DNA from: Betaproteobacteria bacterium | GTDB taxonomy: Bacteria > Pseudomonadota > Gammaproteobacteria > Burkholderiales > Usitatibacteraceae | DNA: 8,091 nt | Reading direction: 5' to 3' | Assembly (NCBI GenBank): GCA_003105245.1 | Contig: PQAI01000153.1 | Location: forward strand, 15,635-23,725 | In this document: positions 5,825-8,091 of the stretch, in pieces | Numbering within the stretch: the stretch's first letter is position 1 | Layout of the letters: each line of letters opens with the position of its first letter | The notes under the pieces: generated by a model | What the model saw: only the letters and a program-made list of their open reading frames with translations | Told to the model about the DNA's origin: nothing | Databases searched by the model: none | Program-made: the position numbers and the translations under genes

Positions 5825-7045
5825 ATGCCGCGCGCTTTCGACGTCATCGTCTTCGGGGCCACCGGCTTCACCGGCCGGCTCGTGGCCGAGTACCTGGTCG
5901 CCCGCCACGGCGCCGGGGTGAGCTGGGCGATGGCGGGGCGCAGCCGCGCGAAGCTCGAGGAGGTGCGCCGCCTCGTCGGCGCGCCGCCGGCGCTCGCGCT
6001 CCTGCAGGCCGACGCTGCCGATCCCGCCTCGCTCTCCGCGCTCGTGCGGCAGGCGAAGGTGGTGGCGAGCACCGTCGGACCCTACCAGCTGCACGGCGAG
6101 CCGCTCCTTCGCGCCTGTGCCGAGGCCGGCACCGACTACGTGGACCTGTGCGGGGAGCCGGGATGGATGGCCGCCATGATCCCCCGCCACGAGGCCGCCG
6201 CCCGGGCGAGCGGGGCGCGCCTCGTATTCTCCTGCGGCTTCGACTCGATCCCGTTCGACCTGGGCGTGGTGTTCGCCCAGGACGAGGCCCTGCGCCGCCT
6301 CGGGGCGCCGCTCGTCCGCGTGCGCGGCCGGGTGCGCGCGATGAAGGGCGGCTTCTCCGGGGGGACGCTCGCGAGCCTCATGGCCACCCTCGAGGCGATG
6401 GGGCGCGATGCGGGGCTCGCGCGCGTGCTGGCCGACCCGTTCGCGCTTACTCCGGGGTTCCGCGGGCCGCGCCAGCCGTGGAGCGCCGCCGCGGAGTACG
6501 ACGAGGCGGCGAGGTCCTGGTCGATCCCCTTCGTGATGGCGCCGATCAACACGAAGAACGTGCACCGCACGCATTTCCTGCTGGGCCACCCGTGGGGCCG
6601 CGACTTCGCCTACGACGAGCGGCTCCTCACGGGCGACGGCGCGGCGGGCGAGCGCAGGGCGCGCAGGCTCGTGCGCCGGGAACGAGTCCAGGACGCGATG
6701 CTTGCCTGGGCTCCCACGCGCGCGCTGCTTCGCCGCTTCGTGCTGCCCAAGCCGGGAGAGGGCCCGGGCCCCGAGGCGCGCGAGCGCGGCCGCTACGAGA
6801 TCGCCTTCCTCGGCGAGACGGCGGACGGCCGCCGCCTCACGGCCATCGCGAAGGGCGAGCGCGATCCGGGCTACGGCGCCACGAGCCGGATCGTCGCGGA
6901 GGCCGCCCTGTGCCTGGCGGAGACGCCACGGTCGAAGACGGCCGGCGGCGTCTGGACGCCCGGTGCCGCGATGGGCCTCGCGCTGCAGCCGCGCCTGCGT
7001 GAGCGCGCCGGGCTCTCGTTCTCGATCGAGGAGCCGGCCGCGTGA
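5825..7045 (+). CDS. Saccharopine dehydrogenase-like NAD(P)-binding oxidoreductase
   Basis: The 406-residue protein has an N-terminal Rossmann fold of the saccharopine-dehydrogenase-like type: FDVIVFGATGFTG at residues 5-17, AGRS at 37-40, the ASTVGPYQLHGEPLL block at 81-95 and GTDYVDLCGE at 102-111. This architecture matches SCCPDH and the mycobacterial trans-acting enoyl reductase relatives rather than lysine-pathway enzymes, so a lipid-linked reduction is more likely than amino acid metabolism; the exact reaction is not known. It is tightly linked to acyltransferase genes, which supports a lipid role. The start at 5825 fits the family N-terminus, but ATG at 5765 is in frame, adds 20 Pro/Arg-rich residues, and has a GGTGA seven bases before it (5753-5757). 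The stop overlaps the next gene's GTG by four bases. The frame is intact. Confidence 0.88.
   Translation: MPRAFDVIVFGATGFTGRLVAEYLVARHGAGVSWAMAGRSRAKLEEVRRLVGAPPALALLQADAADPASLSALVRQAKVVASTVGPYQLHGEPLLRACAEAGTDYVDLCGEPGWMAAMIPRHEAAARASGARLVFSCGFDSIPFDLGVVFAQDEALRRLGAPLVRVRGRVRAMKGGFSGGTLASLMATLEAMGRDAGLARVLADPFALTPGFRGPRQPWSAAAEYDEAARSWSIPFVMAPINTKNVHRTHFLLGHPWGRDFAYDERLLTGDGAAGERRARRLVRRERVQDAMLAWAPTRALLRRFVLPKPGEGPGPEARERGRYEIAFLGETADGRRLTAIAKGERDPGYGATSRIVAEAALCLAETPRSKTAGGVWTPGAAMGLALQPRLRERAGLSFSIEEPAA
7028..7033 (+). promoter_or_regulatory. Shine-Dalgarno for the GTG-started acyltransferase
   Basis: GAGGAG lies eight bases before the GTG at 7042, inside the 3' end of the reductase gene. 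It supports GTG as start and coupled translation of the two genes. Confidence 0.55.
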
Positions 7046-7920
7046 GGAGGCTCCTCGAGTCGGTCAAGGGCTCCGTGGCCGCGCTGGCGCTCGGGCTCAA
7101 CGTGCTCGTCGTCTTCACCTGCATGATGCCCTTCGCCCTCGTGAAGCTCGTGGTGCCGGCGAAGGCCGTGCGGCGCGTGTGCGACCACGCCCTCAACGCG
7201 CTCGCGTTCCGGTGGATCGCGTTCAACGACTTCCTCATGGCGGCGGCCGGACGCACGCGCTGGGACATCCATGGGCTCGCGGGACTGAAGCACCGCGGCT
7301 GGTACCTGGTGAGCGCGAACCACCAGTCGTGGACCGACATCCTGGTCCTGCAGAAGGTCTTCCGCGGCCGCATCCCCTTCCTCAAGTTCTTCCTCAAGGA
7401 GGAGCTCAAGTGGGTGCCGGTGATCGGGCTCGCGTGGTGGGCGCTCGACTTTCCGTTCATGAAGCGCGGCAAGAAGGGCGGCCGCAGCGACTTCGAGACC
7501 ACGCGCATCGCCTGCGAGAAGTTCCGCCTCATCCCCACTTCCGTCATCAACTTCGTCGAGGGCACGCGCTTCACGAAGGCGAAGCACGCGAAGCAGTCCT
7601 CGCCGTACCGGCACCTGCTAAAGCCCCGCGCCGGCGGCATGGCGGTGGCGCTCGCGACGATGGGGGAAGACTTCGATGCCCTGGTGGACGTGACCATCGC
7701 CTACCCGGCCGGCACGCCAACCTTCTGGGACCTGCTTTGCGGCCGCATGAAGGAAGTCGTGGTGCGGGTGGAGCAGCGTCCCATCCCGCGGGAGCTCGTG
7801 GGTGTGGCCGATTTCGGCGATGCCGCCTTCCGCAGGGGCGTGCAGGAGTGGATCGCGCAGATGTGGGACGAGAAGGACCGGCAGCTGGACGAATTGCTCG
7901 CGCGCGCGGCCTCTCGGTAG
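7042..7920 (+). CDS. YihG-like lysophospholipid acyltransferase (PlsC superfamily)
   Basis: This 292-residue membrane-associated acyltransferase belongs to the PlsC/LPLAT superfamily, which transfers acyl groups to lysophosphatidic acid or related lysophospholipids. The HX4D motif is NHQSWTD at residues 93-99 (His94, Asp99), PFMKRG at 138-143 fits the second block, and FVEGTRFT at 171-178 is the EGTR block. The SVINFVEGTRFT and LLKPRAGG stretches closely recall E. coli YihG, an acyltransferase of the same length class, rather than housekeeping PlsC. Hydrophobic residues 12-39 form a membrane anchor, and 124-137 may dip into the membrane. The start is GTG in a GTGA overlap with the reductase stop, with GAGGAG eight bases before. 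It probably supplies acylated phospholipid or phosphatidate precursors for the neutral-lipid enzymes around it, which is inference from context. Confidence 0.92.
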   Translation: MRRLLESVKGSVAALALGLNVLVVFTCMMPFALVKLVVPAKAVRRVCDHALNALAFRWIAFNDFLMAAAGRTRWDIHGLAGLKHRGWYLVSANHQSWTDILVLQKVFRGRIPFLKFFLKEELKWVPVIGLAWWALDFPFMKRGKKGGRSDFETTRIACEKFRLIPTSVINFVEGTRFTKAKHAKQSSPYRHLLKPRAGGMAVALATMGEDFDALVDVTIAYPAGTPTFWDLLCGRMKEVVVRVEQRPIPRELVGVADFGDAAFRRGVQEWIAQMWDEKDRQLDELLARAASR

Positions 7921-7930
7921 ACTCGCGGCC

Positions 7931-8091
7931 ATGACCGACCCGGTCCGCCTGAATCCCCTCGACACCGCGTGGCTCTTCACCGAGTCGCGCGCGACGCCCA
8001 ACCACGTCGGCGGCCTGCTGCAGTTCCGCCTGCCCGAGGGCGCGAGGAAGGACTTCATGCGCCGCCTGATGGCGGGCTTCCGCAGCCACCG
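7931..8091 (+). CDS. Second WS/DGAT acyltransferase, N-terminal fragment
   Basis: Only 53 codons and two bases are present before the window ends. The N-terminus reads MTDPVRLNPLDTAWLFTES, then RATPNHVGGLLQFRLP. The PLDTAWLFTES stretch followed by a conserved NHVGGL-type segment is characteristic of WS/DGAT family N-termini, a different subgroup from the enzyme at 4169-5752. The active-site HHxxxDG motif lies beyond the window, so activity cannot be judged. ATG at 7931 is ten bases after the acyltransferase stop with no strong ribosome site, suggesting coupled translation in the same operon. Confidence 0.82.
   Translation, partial: MTDPVRLNPLDTAWLFTESRATPNHVGGLLQFRLPEGARKDFMRRLMAGFRSH

Noticed and set aside
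5753..6589. N-terminal extension of the WS/DGAT frame to 806 residues
   Set aside because: The extra 279 residues are antisense to the reductase and show no domain; the family N-terminus begins at the ATG at 5752.
1..8091. CRISPR arrays, tRNA or rRNA genes, insertion sequences, prophage or defence genes
   Set aside because: No regularly spaced repeats, tRNA-like cloverleaf, transposase, integrase or terminal repeats were seen on either strand.

Overview
The window is GC-rich (my estimate is near 70%), with codon third positions dominated by G and C, and stop codons are so scarce that long spurious frames lie antisense to nearly every gene. Gene content and protein style (OPT transporter, paired-CBS protein, two WS/DGAT acyltransferases, YihG-like acyltransferase) suggest a free-living proteobacterium, most likely a betaproteobacterium. 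That assignment is inference; no rRNA, tRNA or mobile element is present to confirm it.

The left third (1-3295) is a minus-strand run read right to left: a two-CBS-domain protein (start 3295), a 660-residue OPT-family transporter (start 2802), an isochorismatase-family hydrolase (TTG start 806) and a 64-residue cysteine-containing protein (start 195). OPT and hydrolase are 13 bases apart and the last gene follows 50 bases later, so these three look like one transcript. The 70-base CBS-OPT gap holds nested inverted repeats and a short T tract.

The gap 3296-3486 is a divergent control region. It carries two perfect 14-bp dyads, TTGAC-N4-GTCAA, 44 bp apart centre to centre. Each sits about 41-44 bp upstream of a plausible start site for one of the two flanking genes, the layout expected for class II activation by an FNR/CRP-family regulator.

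The right part is a neutral-lipid (wax ester/triacylglycerol) neighbourhood. An alpha/beta hydrolase (3487 onward, +) converges on a WS/DGAT acyltransferase (5752 down to 4169, -). Their cores are adjacent, but both frames run on through each other's 3' end. Divergent from the WS/DGAT is a tight plus-strand set: a saccharopine-dehydrogenase-like NAD(P)-binding reductase (about 5825-7045), a YihG-like lysophospholipid acyltransferase overlapping it by 4 bases (7042-7920), and the start of a second WS/DGAT (7931, cut by the window end). Together they would supply acyl-transfer, phospholipid-precursor and oxidoreductase steps of storage-lipid metabolism, with the hydrolase as a possible lipid or ester deacylase.

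No CRISPR array, RNA gene, phage, transposon or defence system is visible. The most unusual signals are the paired FNR-type dyads, the possible ribosome-site-masking structure ahead of the transporter, the 275-base tail-to-tail overlap, and a WS/DGAT active site in which the usual glycine after HHxxxD is valine.
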